Assembly: GCF_022012475.1 (NCBI RefSeq)
Contig: NZ_JAKLWS010000020.1
Location: 17,057-81,056 of the forward strand
Source of the DNA: Rhodohalobacter sulfatireducens
GTDB lineage: Bacteria > Bacteroidota > Rhodothermia > Balneolales > Balneolaceae
Direction: 5' to 3'
DNA: 64,000 bases
Position numbers and translations under genes: made by a program. Within the stretch, counting starts at the first letter, position 1, and every line of letters begins with the position of its first letter. Shown in pieces: positions 1 through 9,564 of the stretch. The notes below the pieces were generated by a model. It worked only from the letters and a program-made list of their open reading frames with translations, was not told the origin of the DNA and did not search any database.

Positions 1-944
1 CTTGCCATCTGCGCAAAAAATGCATCCAAAAATTCGTAAGTATCTTCGCTGGTTGGATCCATCGGAACAGAGAATATCTCATCTCCTTGTTTCCTGCCGA
101 AGGTAAATTCCTTTTCAACCGAGGCATACTGTGGATAAGCAATCAGCCAGCTTTTAGTATGTCCAGGCACATCGAACTCAGGAATAATTCGAATTCCACG
201 ATCTGCCGCATACTGAATGATATCCTTTATATCCTCCTGCGTAAAATATTTTCCATTGCTTCCTACTTCATGAAGTCTCGGAAACGTTTTGGACTCGACA
301 CGAAATCCCTGGTCGTCTGACAGATGCAGATGAAGTACATTCATTTTCAAAGCGGCCATCGCATCCAGGTTTCGAAGAATGACCTCTTTCGGTATCCAGT
401 GCCGGCTCACATCAATCATCAAGCCCCGCCAGGAAAATCTCGGTTGGTCCTCAAGTGTAAGTGTTGGAATGGATGAACCCTCAACCAATTGAAGCATTGT
501 TTCCAGTCCATGAATGGCTCCATAGTCTGAATTGGAATGAAGCTCCATTCCCGATTCGGTCACACTTAGTTCATAGAATTCTTCTTCCTCTCCAACAGGA
601 ATCGGGTTACCGACGCTTTCATTGATGATTGTCATTTTCGCAGGTTGAATCCCCTCACTAAAATTGATCCCTGATTTTCGAGCTAATTTTGCTTTGAATC
701 GATCAATCGCCCGGCTTAGTTTCTCACTCGATTCCCCCTGAACCGAAACGCTAAAATCCTGTTCGATCTGAAACCGTCCGCCTGTAAATTCCATTTTGGC
801 GGGCAGAGGCATCACATTCAGATACTTTCGGTCTTCCTGAGAGATAAGCGGCGGTTCATAGATTACAAAACGGTAGTATCCATATCCTCCAATGAGCAAA
901 ATCACAAACAAGAAAAGTAGACCCAACAATACTTTTTTTAACAT
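1..944 (-). CDS. Beta-N-acetylhexosaminidase, GH20 family (3' part missing)
   Basis: The reading frame starts at ATG 944 and runs off the left edge after 314 codons without a stop. An N-terminal hydrophobic segment (about residues 3-25) suggests a membrane anchor or uncleaved signal. Residues about 30-140 look like the GH20 N-terminal domain. The barrel then starts with the family hallmark HLHLSDDQGFR, followed by PEFDVPGHT, which matches the GH20 substrate-site histidine region. The catalytic Asp-Glu pair lies beyond the window edge. The family removes terminal GlcNAc or GalNAc from glycans, chitin or peptidoglycan fragments, here probably in the periplasm. It is divergent from the dehydrogenase at 1143. 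Family assignment is firm; substrate is not. Confidence 0.9.
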   Translation of the reverse strand, partial: MLKKVLLGLLFLFVILLIGGYGYYRFVIYEPPLISQEDRKYLNVMPLPAKMEFTGGRFQIEQDFSVSVQGESSEKLSRAIDRFKAKLARKSGINFSEGIQPAKMTIINESVGNPIPVGEEEEFYELSVTESGMELHSNSDYGAIHGLETMLQLVEGSSIPTLTLEDQPRFSWRGLMIDVSRHWIPKEVILRNLDAMAALKMNVLHLHLSDDQGFRVESKTFPRLHEVGSNGKYFTQEDIKDIIQYAADRGIRIIPEFDVPGHTKSWLIAYPQYASVEKEFTFGRKQGDEIFSVPMDPTSEDTYEFLDAFFAQMA

Positions 945-1069
945 ATTCTCCCGGATGGTTCTCTTCGTTCAATTCTAAATATTTTGTAATCAGATGATAT
1001 TGTAAAATAGAAAAATCTCAAGATGATGTTCGTTCAATTATTACCCTTCTGCACCTAAAAAATGTAAAA

Positions 1070-1102
1070 TCTATCTATAATACTCATATCTTTATAGATA
1101 GA
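1070..1102. promoter_or_regulatory. Perfect 11-bp inverted repeat upstream of the SDR gene
   Basis: TCTATCTATAA (1070-1080) and TTATAGATAGA (1092-1102) are exact reverse complements separated by 11 bases. The centre lies about 57 bases upstream of the ATG at 1143 and in the divergent gap with the GH20 gene. The spacing suits a dimeric repressor operator or a 5'-UTR hairpin. No T-tract follows, so a terminator is less likely. No cognate regulator is encoded next to it. Confidence 0.5.
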
Positions 1103-1142
1103 AGGATTTTGGGGAGGCCAAAAAAAATCAGGGAGAACTTCT

Positions 1143-1919
1143 ATGAAAAATAATATCACCAAAGAGGGGAAAGTAGTTGTTGTTATCACCGGGGCGAACA
1201 ATGGCATCGGATATTACCTGGCTAAATCACTTTTGGAAGAAGGTTATTATGTGGCGGGATTAGACTTGGAATGTGAACATCTGAAGGATTTGCAGAAATC
1301 ATTTCATGATACACTTTTGGTTTGTCAAACGGATGTTACCCGGGATGAAGATATCCAGCGGGCGATTCAGTCCACTCTTCAAAAATGGAATAAAATCGAT
1401 ATTCTTGTAAATAATGCCTGCCTGGCCCTGTTTTCTCCTTTTGATGAGAAGTCCCTCCAAGAGTTCTACAAAGAGTTTGAAGTCAATTATTTCGGCTACG
1501 TTCGCATGATCCGTTTAGTATTACCTGCGATGAAGGAAAGAGGTCGTGGTACAATTCACAATGTCGGTTCCGGAGTGGGAATTACCGGTTTTAACGGACT
1601 CACAGGATATTCATCGTCTAAAGGTGCGATTGAAGCCTTATCAAAAACACTGGCGTATGAACTTGAAAAATATGGAATCACCGTCCATACCATACATCCA
1701 CCTTTAACAAACACAAAATCCGCTTCTCCTCTCGGTATCCCGGTTGATGCGATGGAAGATCCGGAGAAGATCGGACGGCAGATTGCCTGCAAGATTCAAT
1801 CTAAAAAGAGAATAATCACCCCGAATATTCTAACAGCATTCTACCTTTTCTTAGCCCGGCGGTTCCCGGATGCCATCGGCAGATTGATGGGAAAAATGAC
1901 TGAGAATAAACGAATTTAA
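1143..1919 (+). CDS. Short-chain dehydrogenase/reductase (SDR) family oxidoreductase
   Basis: This is a classical SDR of 258 residues. The Rossmann cofactor motif TGANNGIG lies near residue 18, the NNA motif near residue 91, and the catalytic YxxxK is Tyr156/Lys160 in YSSSKGA. An acidic residue after the second strand (GLDLE) favours NAD over NADP. SDRs of this form reduce or oxidise alcohols, sugars or lipids in the cytoplasm; the substrate cannot be read from the sequence. A GGGAGA stretch 6-11 bases upstream supports the ATG chosen. The gene stands alone, preceded by an 11-bp inverted repeat that may control it. Confidence 0.88.
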   Translation: MKNNITKEGKVVVVITGANNGIGYYLAKSLLEEGYYVAGLDLECEHLKDLQKSFHDTLLVCQTDVTRDEDIQRAIQSTLQKWNKIDILVNNACLALFSPFDEKSLQEFYKEFEVNYFGYVRMIRLVLPAMKERGRGTIHNVGSGVGITGFNGLTGYSSSKGAIEALSKTLAYELEKYGITVHTIHPPLTNTKSASPLGIPVDAMEDPEKIGRQIACKIQSKKRIITPNILTAFYLFLARRFPDAIGRLMGKMTENKRI

Positions 1920-2021
1920 CATTAACTCTGATAGTGGAATTAGATTCAAATTCATTCGAATTGAGTAGTTTTATTGGTTCATATCCCTTTTATTACCCAT
2001 TGAAAAAAACAGCTTAAAACA

Positions 2022-2936
2022 ATGAAAAAATTTATTCTATTACTTGGCTGCCTGATCTTATCCATCAACACGGCATTCAGCCAACAAATAATCCCATTAT
2101 GGCATGATGGTGTTCCGAATTCACAGCCAACAGAAGTAACAGAGATCCATGAAACCGAAAGAATTTTATGGATTGAACAGGTTCAAAAACCAACCCTGGA
2201 GATCTATCTGCCGGCCAAAGCACATGCAACAGGCAGAGCTGTTTTGATTTTACCGGGCGGAGGATACCGGGGACTCGCTTATGACTGGGAAGGAACGGAC
2301 TTTGCCAAGTGGTTCAACTCCAATGGAATTACGGCATTTGTACTTAAATACCGGCTGCCGATTTCAGATTCAGTCGTTGAATCGCATAAAGCTCCATTGC
2401 AGGATGCAAAACGAGCCATTCGAACCATCCGGGCAAATTCCAAAAACTGGAATCTTTCAGAAGATCAAATTGGGGTGATGGGTTTCTCCGCCGGCGGTCA
2501 TCTTGCCTCTACCCTGGGAACACACTTCGACCATGAAGAGGTCATTGAAGCCGATTCCATCAATACACTCAGTGCCCGTCCTGATTTTATGATTTTGATC
2601 TACCCTGTCATAACAATGAAAGAGCCTTACGGCCACGATGGTTCAAGAAATAATCTGCTGGGTGAAAATCCAGATGAAGCCATGATTGAATACTATTCGA
2701 ACGAAACACAGGTTTCCGAAAATACACCCCCGACATTTCTGCTTCATGCAACCGATGATGATGCGGTTCCCGTAGAAAACAGCCTGATGTTCTACAAGGC
2801 ACTCAAAGAAAAAGGTCATCAACCGGAGATGCATATCTACCCCGAAGGCGGACACGGTTTTGCACTGGCAATTGGGCATGATCATCTCGAAGGATGGACC
2901 GAACGATTATATGATTGGCTGGAAACCCTGGATTGA
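2022..2936 (+). CDS. Secreted alpha/beta hydrolase, acetyl-esterase-like
   Basis: The protein has 304 residues with a signal peptide (about 1-20, cleaved after AFS). It carries the esterase pattern PGGGY for the oxyanion hole, GFSAGGH with nucleophile Ser156, an Asp at about 245-247 in the DDDAVP stretch, and His278 in GGHGFA, which together make a complete catalytic triad. Related proteins are often labelled endo-1,4-beta-xylanase or xylan esterase but are carboxylesterases that remove acetyl groups from sugars. Export plus the nearby glycoside hydrolases suggest deacetylation of glycans in the periplasm or outside. That substrate is inferred from context. Confidence 0.85.
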   Translation: MKKFILLLGCLILSINTAFSQQIIPLWHDGVPNSQPTEVTEIHETERILWIEQVQKPTLEIYLPAKAHATGRAVLILPGGGYRGLAYDWEGTDFAKWFNSNGITAFVLKYRLPISDSVVESHKAPLQDAKRAIRTIRANSKNWNLSEDQIGVMGFSAGGHLASTLGTHFDHEEVIEADSINTLSARPDFMILIYPVITMKEPYGHDGSRNNLLGENPDEAMIEYYSNETQVSENTPPTFLLHATDDDAVPVENSLMFYKALKEKGHQPEMHIYPEGGHGFALAIGHDHLEGWTERLYDWLETLD

Positions 2937-3017
2937 ATTGTTCGTAATCACCTGATAGGTATTCTACTTCTTCTAGGTGTATTAAAAGCAGGATTGTGAA
3001 ATGAATAAAATCTGGTT

Positions 3018-3368
3018 ATGAAATTAAAAAAACCGATTTTCCGGTTCTGTACTGTTTTGTTAATTGCCTTTACTACAACGGCATGCTCAAGTTCAAATGT
3101 GAGTGGCAATGAAGATATCATTCGAGATCAGGCCGGAACTCTTCGATGGGGCGGCGCACCGGCAGTTGATGGCGTTGGAATGCTCTTTATCGTTGATGAG
3201 GCGGAATACGGTGCTCCCGGTACACCTGATGACTATCCCGAATTTTTTGAAGAGAATATTTATGAAGTTGAAGTTCGGGCTGATTTTAAACTAACAGGCG
3301 AAGAGTCCGTACGGGGCTGGGGTGCCACTTTTCCCGCCATTGAGTTCATCAAAATTGAGAAATTGTGA
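3018..3368 (+). CDS. Small putative lipoprotein of unknown function
   Basis: The 116-residue protein has a lipoprotein signal with the lipobox ending TTAC at about residues 20-23, so the mature form starts at Cys23. The mature part is about 94 residues, acidic, and rich in Gly, Glu and aromatic residues, with no recognisable domain. Beta-strand-like alternation near the C terminus suggests a small sandwich fold. It sits between the esterase and the ECF sigma gene, about 80 bases from each. There is no evidence that it belongs to the sigma system. Confidence 0.65.
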   Translation: MKLKKPIFRFCTVLLIAFTTTACSSSNVSGNEDIIRDQAGTLRWGGAPAVDGVGMLFIVDEAEYGAPGTPDDYPEFFEENIYEVEVRADFKLTGEESVRGWGATFPAIEFIKIEKL

Positions 3369-3450
3369 TTCTACTTTGCGGGTGATTCAGATGAGTTTAT
3401 ATTAAATAAATTCATTCATATTTGTCTGATAGTTCAAGATACTCGCTCCG

Positions 3451-4035
3451 ATGGCACTTGCAATACATCTTCTTCTCATACAACTTGCTCTGCATTCGAG
3501 CGATGATTTAGATTCAACTGAACTACTTCGATCCATTAAAAACGGGGATCATGATGCATTCAGGAAATTCTTCGACCGTCATCATAAGCATCTCTATTAT
3601 TTCCTGCTGAAGAAGGGCATGTCGGAGCAGGTTGCGGAAGATCTCATCCAACAAGCATTCTTAATGATCTGGGAGAGACGGAAACAGATTGATGAAACCA
3701 AATCCCTGCGGGCCTATCTTTTCAGGATTGCATATACGCGCATGCTAAACCACATCCGCGATCACAAAAAATTTAGTGACTCTGCTGAAGCGGACAGTGT
3801 TGTAACCTTAACCCCGGATTCAACACTTATAAACGAGGAGCTCAAGGAGCAGATCGATCGTGCCATTGAGTCCATGCCTGATAAACGCCAAACAGTGTTC
3901 CGGTTGTGTTTTCTGCAGGGGTTCAGTTATAAAGAAACGGCGAGTACCTTGGATATATCACCCAAAACCGTAGAGAATCATATGGGATTGGCCCTGAAAG
4001 ATCTCCGGGAAGCACTTAAATCGTTCATGGAGTAG
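3451..4035 (+). CDS. ECF RNA polymerase sigma factor (FecI-like)
   Basis: The protein has 194 residues. Region 2 covers about residues 30-95 (FFDRHHKHLYYFLLKKG, then LIQQAFLMIWERR). Region 4 covers about 135-190, with the helix-turn-helix GFSYKETASTLDISPKTVENH. This is the Bacteroidota-type ECF architecture that pairs with FecR anti-sigma factors. The extreme N terminus (residues 2-16) is unusually hydrophobic for a sigma factor, so translation may begin later, for example at the CTG near codon 14. It is followed by a lipoprotein gene, a terminator, then fecR and a TonB receptor. It presumably transcribes these when released by FecR. Confidence 0.88.
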   Translation: MALAIHLLLIQLALHSSDDLDSTELLRSIKNGDHDAFRKFFDRHHKHLYYFLLKKGMSEQVAEDLIQQAFLMIWERRKQIDETKSLRAYLFRIAYTRMLNHIRDHKKFSDSAEADSVVTLTPDSTLINEELKEQIDRAIESMPDKRQTVFRLCFLQGFSYKETASTLDISPKTVENHMGLALKDLREALKSFME

Positions 4036-4185
4036 AAAATATTTTTCTTTTTAATTCATTTAATTGAGGTAAATAATTGCCAATCAACAGATTATTGAAT
4101 TTAAAATAGTCGTTGGGGGAAACCGAAAAGTGATGTGTACATAGAGTGCAAATGGATAACAACCCATAATAAACACTCAAACATC

Positions 4186-5085
4186 ATGAAAACTTACATT
4201 CAACTGAACCTGTACACAACTATCTTACTCATCCTTCTGTTTTCGGGATGCTCATCTGTAACAAGCGATGATACTGAAAATCAAATAACACAAGAAGATC
4301 TCGAGATCGCAGCCGAAGTGGTCGGTGAGTCATTATCTGATCAAAATTCAGGAGCCATGTCGAGCTTGTATGATGCATTGTCAACAGTAGATGCTACCGG
4401 CATACGATATCGAAATCAAGGATCATCAAGAGCCAAACAGGAGTTTGGACGAGGATCGGAAACAGATTACGAATATCAATACGACCCTGAAACCGGAACC
4501 CATACAATCGACTTTACACGGAGTGTAGACCGACCCAACTTTTCAAAATCAGTAGAGGGTCACTTGGAATATATTTTTGCGGACCCCGAAGGAACATTCG
4601 TTGTTTTGCCGAGAGCTCATAAAGACTCTGTTGAAACCGTTGATTATAAAGGAATGCGCGAAGGTGAAAGTTCAGGATTAAGATTTGAATCATATTTTAC
4701 CCGGGTTGATACATTCTTTCTCTCCGGCCTTCATGAAACAAGTGAGTTCTTCCGGTTCAATGGCACTCACCTTGGAGAGGGAACCCGTATCAGAAAACCT
4801 GCAGAGCGACCCGAATTTACAACTGAATATGAGGTAAATTTTGATTTTATCGACATTAACATAGATAAAGCCATTGTTGAGGCAAACGGTACGCTTGAAG
4901 AGGGAGTGACCGGAACTGTAAATTATTCCCTGCTTTTCACAGGCACAAATGGTAATCAAAATCGAGATAAAGATGTTGAAGGAACCATAGAATTTACGGG
5001 AGACGGAACCGGGCTGCTGCGATTTAAAAAATTCGCCAAAATATTCAGGTTAAGCCTGGATGATGGTGAAGTCACAGAAGAGTAG
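4186..5085 (+). CDS. Lipoprotein of unknown function in the sigma/FecR/TonB set
   Basis: An in-frame ATG exists at 4135, but the ATG at 4186 opens directly into a lipoprotein signal (hydrophobic run, then LFSGCSS), so the 299-residue form is preferred. The mature protein is acidic and repeatedly alternates charged and hydrophobic residues, as in a beta-rich fold. No named domain is recognised. It lies between the ECF sigma gene and fecR and ends at a strong terminator, so it is probably expressed with the sigma factor. A role as surface-exposed partner or sensor of the receptor is a guess from position. Confidence 0.7.
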   Translation: MKTYIQLNLYTTILLILLFSGCSSVTSDDTENQITQEDLEIAAEVVGESLSDQNSGAMSSLYDALSTVDATGIRYRNQGSSRAKQEFGRGSETDYEYQYDPETGTHTIDFTRSVDRPNFSKSVEGHLEYIFADPEGTFVVLPRAHKDSVETVDYKGMREGESSGLRFESYFTRVDTFFLSGLHETSEFFRFNGTHLGEGTRIRKPAERPEFTTEYEVNFDFIDINIDKAIVEANGTLEEGVTGTVNYSLLFTGTNGNQNRDKDVEGTIEFTGDGTGLLRFKKFAKIFRLSLDDGEVTEE

Positions 5086-5105
5086 TATTACCCCTAAAGA
5101 CAAAT

Positions 5106-5137
5106 GAAAAGCAGGTAATTGAAGTTACCTGCTTTTC
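5106..5137 (+). terminator. Perfect hairpin after the sigma/lipoprotein pair
   Basis: GAAAAGCAGGTAA and TTACCTGCTTTTC form an exact 13-bp stem with a 6-base loop, beginning 21 bases after the lipoprotein stop. The 3' arm supplies the T-rich tail. It separates the sigma-lipoprotein unit from fecR and the receptor, which implies independent transcription or partial read-through control. Confidence 0.85.
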
Positions 5138-5318
5138 CTTAATTCCACCGGATGAATAATTACACTAATTTAATGCCACTGGCATTCTTCTCTTCTTGTG
5201 ACTGGTTCAAGTTTGCAACTTGGACCTTAAAGAACAAGATTCTAATATACGTGAGACCATAAGATATCACCTCAAATCATGTGATAATTTTAGAACTTAA
5301 CCGTTTAATCTGATCTCA

Positions 5319-6281
5319 ATGTCACCCGACAATCCCTTACCGGAAAATGATCGTGATCTGCAACTGGCTCGAACCATTGAAAATGCAGAGAAAACTGGGG
5401 GATCTCCTGAAGAAATTGATGATCCATTGATGCCACTTTTACTTCAGTATAGAGAGGCGGACCGCGAAGAATTCAGGCATACATCACCCAATTCTTCATC
5501 TATTTGGGCTGGAATCGAACCCGGCCTTCAAGAGGATAGCACACCCATTTATAGGCTCTTAACCGGTTCCGACATGGTGCGCTGGATTGCAGCGGCCGCA
5601 GTTGTAATACTCACCTTATCTATGTTTTTCTGGCTTTTTGAGAGAAGTCAGCCCGAACTCATTGCTTCAAGTCAGAATGTAATTTCTACTGTTACTCTTA
5701 AGGACGGAAGTATCGTTACCCTCCGCCCCTATTCGTCTCTTTACGAAGTATCCAACAGATCAACGAAACAGGTGTACTCAGTCAATGGAGAAGCTTACTT
5801 TGAGGTAGCCAATAACCCAAATCGAACATTTGTGACAGAGACAGAAGAGGGACGAGTGAGTGTTCTCGGTACTAAATTTATGATTCAAAACTGGAACGGC
5901 CGAACCTCCGTTTTCCTGGAGGAGGGACAAATACGCTTTGAAACGAATGACCAATCGTCATCTATAATACTTGATCCGGGTGAATACAGTACCATTACCG
6001 ACAACACAATCTCGCAGCCTGAGCCTGAAAACAGCCGGGTATTTAAAGATTGGCTCGATAATATATTGGTTCTTGAAAATCAGCAGGCGCGGTTGGTACT
6101 AGCAGAAATCGAACAACATTTCAACGTTTCTATTGATGCCCGATATGCGCCTGATGAAACTCTTGGTGGATCATTGCAGCTCGATAACCTTGAACAAGTT
6201 CTGATGGATCTCGGAGTAGTCCTCGGCGGACGATTTGAGCAGACTGGGGCTGATCAATATGAATTTTTACCTGAAAACTAA
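5319..6281 (+). CDS. FecR-family anti-sigma factor
   Basis: The protein has 320 residues. The N-terminal cytoplasmic part (1-85) would bind the ECF sigma factor. One transmembrane helix starts at about residue 88 (WIAAAAVVILTLSMFFWLF). The periplasmic part contains the FecR domain (about 120-215, with VNGEAYFEVANN and VLGTKF) and a C-terminal DUF4974/STN-like domain (about 245-315). In this family the periplasmic half reads the state of a TonB-dependent receptor and controls the sigma factor. The receptor gene starts 6 bases after the stop, so the two are co-transcribed. The partner sigma gene is at 3451. Confidence 0.9.
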   Translation: MSPDNPLPENDRDLQLARTIENAEKTGGSPEEIDDPLMPLLLQYREADREEFRHTSPNSSSIWAGIEPGLQEDSTPIYRLLTGSDMVRWIAAAAVVILTLSMFFWLFERSQPELIASSQNVISTVTLKDGSIVTLRPYSSLYEVSNRSTKQVYSVNGEAYFEVANNPNRTFVTETEEGRVSVLGTKFMIQNWNGRTSVFLEEGQIRFETNDQSSSIILDPGEYSTITDNTISQPEPENSRVFKDWLDNILVLENQQARLVLAEIEQHFNVSIDARYAPDETLGGSLQLDNLEQVLMDLGVVLGGRFEQTGADQYEFLPEN

Positions 6282-6287
6282 ATCCAA

Positions 6288-8981
6288 ATGAGACGATTAT
6301 TCCTGACAGGATTGCTGCTTTTGTCTTTATCTTTTTTTAAAAATGCCTGCGCCCAGGAATTTGATTATTTGGATGAACCATTATTGGACCTTCTAACGGA
6401 TCTTGAAAAGAGTACCCCATATCGTTTCTTATACCGTGAACCGTTAGTTGAAGATATAAACGTAAAATTCTCTGCTGATGCTGAAGATCTTTTTGAAAAG
6501 CTGGAGCAAGCACTCAACCTGAATAATATTGGAATACGGGTTGATTCTGCTCGTCACCAGGTTCTAATTTTCGAACAAAAACCGGAAAGTTCAGAGCAGA
6601 TCACTGCAATCAGTGGATTTGTGGTTGACCATCAAACCGGAGAACGCCTCCCCTATGCTACAATACGATGGCTTGAAAATGGCACCCAAAGTGGAATAAC
6701 AGCAAATCAAACCGGTGCATTTTCACTGAACCAAAATTTTGAAGATAGTCGAATTTCTCTCCAGGTTTCCTATGTGGGTTATCAAGAAGAAACTCTATAC
6801 CTGGATCTTGATGAAAAACAGAACTGGACAGGAATAACAGTTCGATTAGAACCCGAACTCTTCAGCTCGCCCGAAATCATCGTCAATGGGGTTACCTACT
6901 TTAATCCGGCCGATACGGTATTTAGCGGTTTGATGGAGATTGGAAATTTTAGTCCGCTCGGGGAGGATAACTCCGTGCGAGCCCTGCAAACTTTACCGGC
7001 GGTGAATGTTACCAATGCTCTGAATGATGGAATAAACATTCGGGGAAGCTCCGTCGACGGCTTTAACGTTTTACTGGATGGCGTTTCAGTTTATAATCAA
7101 AGTCACCTTTTTGGATTGGTGGACAGTTTTAACCCGGATGTGCTGCAAAACCGGGGATTTTTTTATGATGTGGCCCCCGCTCAATTTGAGTCCCCATCCG
7201 GTGGAACGCTCGCCCTGATTACCAAAACCGGTTCACTCCGTGAATATAAAGCCACCCTTGGCACCAGCAATACAGCCTACCGGGCCACAATCCAGGGTCC
7301 CATTGAAAAGGGACGTTCCAGTTTTTTGGTCTCGGGTCGTCATTCCTACATGAACACCATCAACTGGATGAATAACCGGGACCTGATCAAATTCGGGCTG
7401 AATATCGATCGTCCATCATCAAGTAATGATATTGAGCAAACATCCTTAAATGATTTTTTGATTCGCACCGGGAATTACGATGCCGCTTTTTACGACCTAC
7501 ATGCTAAACTCTACTTTGAGGGGAAAAATGGAAATCGATTCCAGGTAAGTGGTTATCTCGGCGAGGATCAAACCGAGCAATTCTACGAGCGCTGTTTTAT
7601 TCGATCATCCGACAACCTCTGCCCTATCCGATTTAGTAACGTCAATCAAAATTTTTTCAGGTTACAGGAACTTGAAACCAAGAATAACTGGGGAAATCGA
7701 CTGGCCTCTGCAAGTTATCAATTTCAACTGGGCAAACGTGGATTCGCCGAATCGCTTGCCGGGTTCAGTGATTACAATACCTCTTACTACAAAGACGATT
7801 TTACTTATCAAAGAAATGGCAACGGAAGACGGGAAACTTTTCTGAGGCCATACGGCATTGAAAATACACTCACGGAGTTTAAGCTGAGACAATCGTTTAA
7901 TTATTCATGGCCTTCTGTGAATTTTTATTCCGGCCTTACATACTTCAATTATGAACTTGAGTATTTTGAAGATTCCTTCAGGCGCCTCAATTATTTTGAC
8001 AAAACGACTGTTTCGCAAATTGACCTGGCTACCCAGGTTGATCTTACACATCTCGAAAATTTAAATGTCTATTTGGGCAGTCGGCTTCATTATACCAGCA
8101 GTGGGGAATATTTCCGGTGGTCGCCCGGAGTGAAACTTCATGCTTATCCATCTCAGCCGATCTCTTTTAGTTTAGGTTTTTCAAGAACTCACCAGTTTTT
8201 AAATCAGATTGGATTATCCAATATCAATACGGAGGATATCTGGATTGCCACGACAGAGAACCAGCCTCCCACACAATCCGACCTTTTTTCTGCGGGTTTG
8301 TATCTCAAACTAACGCCTGCAACATACATTCGAGTAGAAGCTTACCTAAAACAGATTGAGAATATGCGACTTCACGAATCTCAAACACGTTTTATCCCTG
8401 CCACTCTTGAGTCGGAAGTACCCTGGTATTATCAAAACCAGCTTTCTGCCCGGGGTATTGAGTTCCTGTTTCGTCAGATACTGGGACCGGTTTCGCTGTC
8501 ACAATCTTATACTATATCATCAGTGGAAATTGAAAATTCACGTATCAATAGCGGAAAGCCATTTCACCCGGACTGGGATCGCCGGCATCAACTCTACTCC
8601 CTCATTGAATTTAAACTGTCTGATAACCTACAACTGCATGCTTCCTCAACTTTTGCAACCGGTACACCTAATCAACTTTTTAAAATCCTTGAGGCAACTC
8701 AAAATCCTTCAAACATTGGAGTAACTGAACGCCTCAACAACTACCATCGGCTGGATTTTAGCCTGGTATTTCAAACCACGGCCATCGGTGATAAAGCAGA
8801 AGCGAAAATTTTTCTCTTTAACGTACTGGATCGACAAAATGAGTGGTATCGTGAATTTGGTGTATTTGTTGAGGAAAACACAAATGCACCGGCCAGAGAT
8901 CGATTTTCAACCATCGGTTTACCCGTTTCTATTTATGATCTTGGATTTCAACCGTCATTTAACCTGAAACTTGAGTTTTGA
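6288..8981 (+). CDS. TonB-dependent outer-membrane receptor with STN signalling domain
   Basis: The protein has 897 residues with a signal peptide (1-22, ending CAQ). An STN (secretin/TonB short N-terminal) domain follows at about 25-100, then a carboxypeptidase-regulatory-like domain at about 105-190. A plug domain around 215-320 includes NIRGSSVDGFNVLLDGVSVY, and the rest is a beta-barrel ending in Phe (NLKLEF). The STN domain marks it as a transducer that signals to FecR as well as an importer. No SusD-type lipoprotein follows, unlike typical glycan receptors. The ligand is unknown; an organic ligand or an iron chelate are both possible. Confidence 0.9.
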   Translation: MRRLFLTGLLLLSLSFFKNACAQEFDYLDEPLLDLLTDLEKSTPYRFLYREPLVEDINVKFSADAEDLFEKLEQALNLNNIGIRVDSARHQVLIFEQKPESSEQITAISGFVVDHQTGERLPYATIRWLENGTQSGITANQTGAFSLNQNFEDSRISLQVSYVGYQEETLYLDLDEKQNWTGITVRLEPELFSSPEIIVNGVTYFNPADTVFSGLMEIGNFSPLGEDNSVRALQTLPAVNVTNALNDGINIRGSSVDGFNVLLDGVSVYNQSHLFGLVDSFNPDVLQNRGFFYDVAPAQFESPSGGTLALITKTGSLREYKATLGTSNTAYRATIQGPIEKGRSSFLVSGRHSYMNTINWMNNRDLIKFGLNIDRPSSSNDIEQTSLNDFLIRTGNYDAAFYDLHAKLYFEGKNGNRFQVSGYLGEDQTEQFYERCFIRSSDNLCPIRFSNVNQNFFRLQELETKNNWGNRLASASYQFQLGKRGFAESLAGFSDYNTSYYKDDFTYQRNGNGRRETFLRPYGIENTLTEFKLRQSFNYSWPSVNFYSGLTYFNYELEYFEDSFRRLNYFDKTTVSQIDLATQVDLTHLENLNVYLGSRLHYTSSGEYFRWSPGVKLHAYPSQPISFSLGFSRTHQFLNQIGLSNINTEDIWIATTENQPPTQSDLFSAGLYLKLTPATYIRVEAYLKQIENMRLHESQTRFIPATLESEVPWYYQNQLSARGIEFLFRQILGPVSLSQSYTISSVEIENSRINSGKPFHPDWDRRHQLYSLIEFKLSDNLQLHASSTFATGTPNQLFKILEATQNPSNIGVTERLNNYHRLDFSLVFQTTAIGDKAEAKIFLFNVLDRQNEWYREFGVFVEENTNAPARDRFSTIGLPVSIYDLGFQPSFNLKLEF

Positions 8982-8987
8982 GGGAGA

Positions 8988-9542
8988 TCAATCCTTTATC
9001 CGTTCATAAAAAATTCGCCAATTCAAAGACCAAGTTTCACCTCCGTCTGTTGACGATTCCCAGTCCCATGTCATTGAATTTTCAGTGATGTCATAAAACA
9101 CCATACGCTGGGTAAAACTGCTTCCATCCTCCCGCTCAAAAACATCTGTTTGAAAGATTCTTTTCTCTCCGTCTACCATTCCGCTAAAATCATAATATCC
9201 TCCGGAATTATCTGCCCACGCCTGCTTCCAACAGTCAAATTTTGGTCGATAAACTGAAATGCTTGTGCCTTTAAAACCGGCATTTTGACCCTCCAATATT
9301 CTGAAATTTTCCTGGATTACATTTCCATCCAGGATTGTTTCGATGTGATTGGTGCCTCGTCCCATTTCTTCTCCCTCTTCCCAGCTGACCTCCCATTCTC
9401 CAACCCAAAAATCGAAGTATTCACCGGGTTCGAGATTTTCGATACTTTCCTGAGAAAAGGAGGTAAATGGTATAAAAAGGAGAATTATAAAGACAGATAT
9501 TATACCAGTAATTGCTTTGCAGAGATTATTTTCTGAGATCAT
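8988..9542 (-). CDS. Exported DUF1579-like protein
   Basis: The 184-residue protein has a hydrophobic N-terminal signal segment (about 8-30). The mature part opens with FDFWVGEWEVSW and continues with stretches that resemble the DUF1579/lipocalin-like beta-barrel family (GFKGTSISVYRP, then FTQRMVFYDIT and MTWDWESSTDGG). Members are uncharacterised small-ligand-binding-like proteins. It is convergent with the TonB receptor, with only 6 bases between stops, and is followed upstream on its own strand by another small exported protein. Function is unknown. Confidence 0.7.
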   Translation of the reverse strand: MISENNLCKAITGIISVFIILLFIPFTSFSQESIENLEPGEYFDFWVGEWEVSWEEGEEMGRGTNHIETILDGNVIQENFRILEGQNAGFKGTSISVYRPKFDCWKQAWADNSGGYYDFSGMVDGEKRIFQTDVFEREDGSSFTQRMVFYDITENSMTWDWESSTDGGETWSLNWRIFYERIKD

Positions 9543-9564
9543 ATTTATCGATTAGATTCATTCT

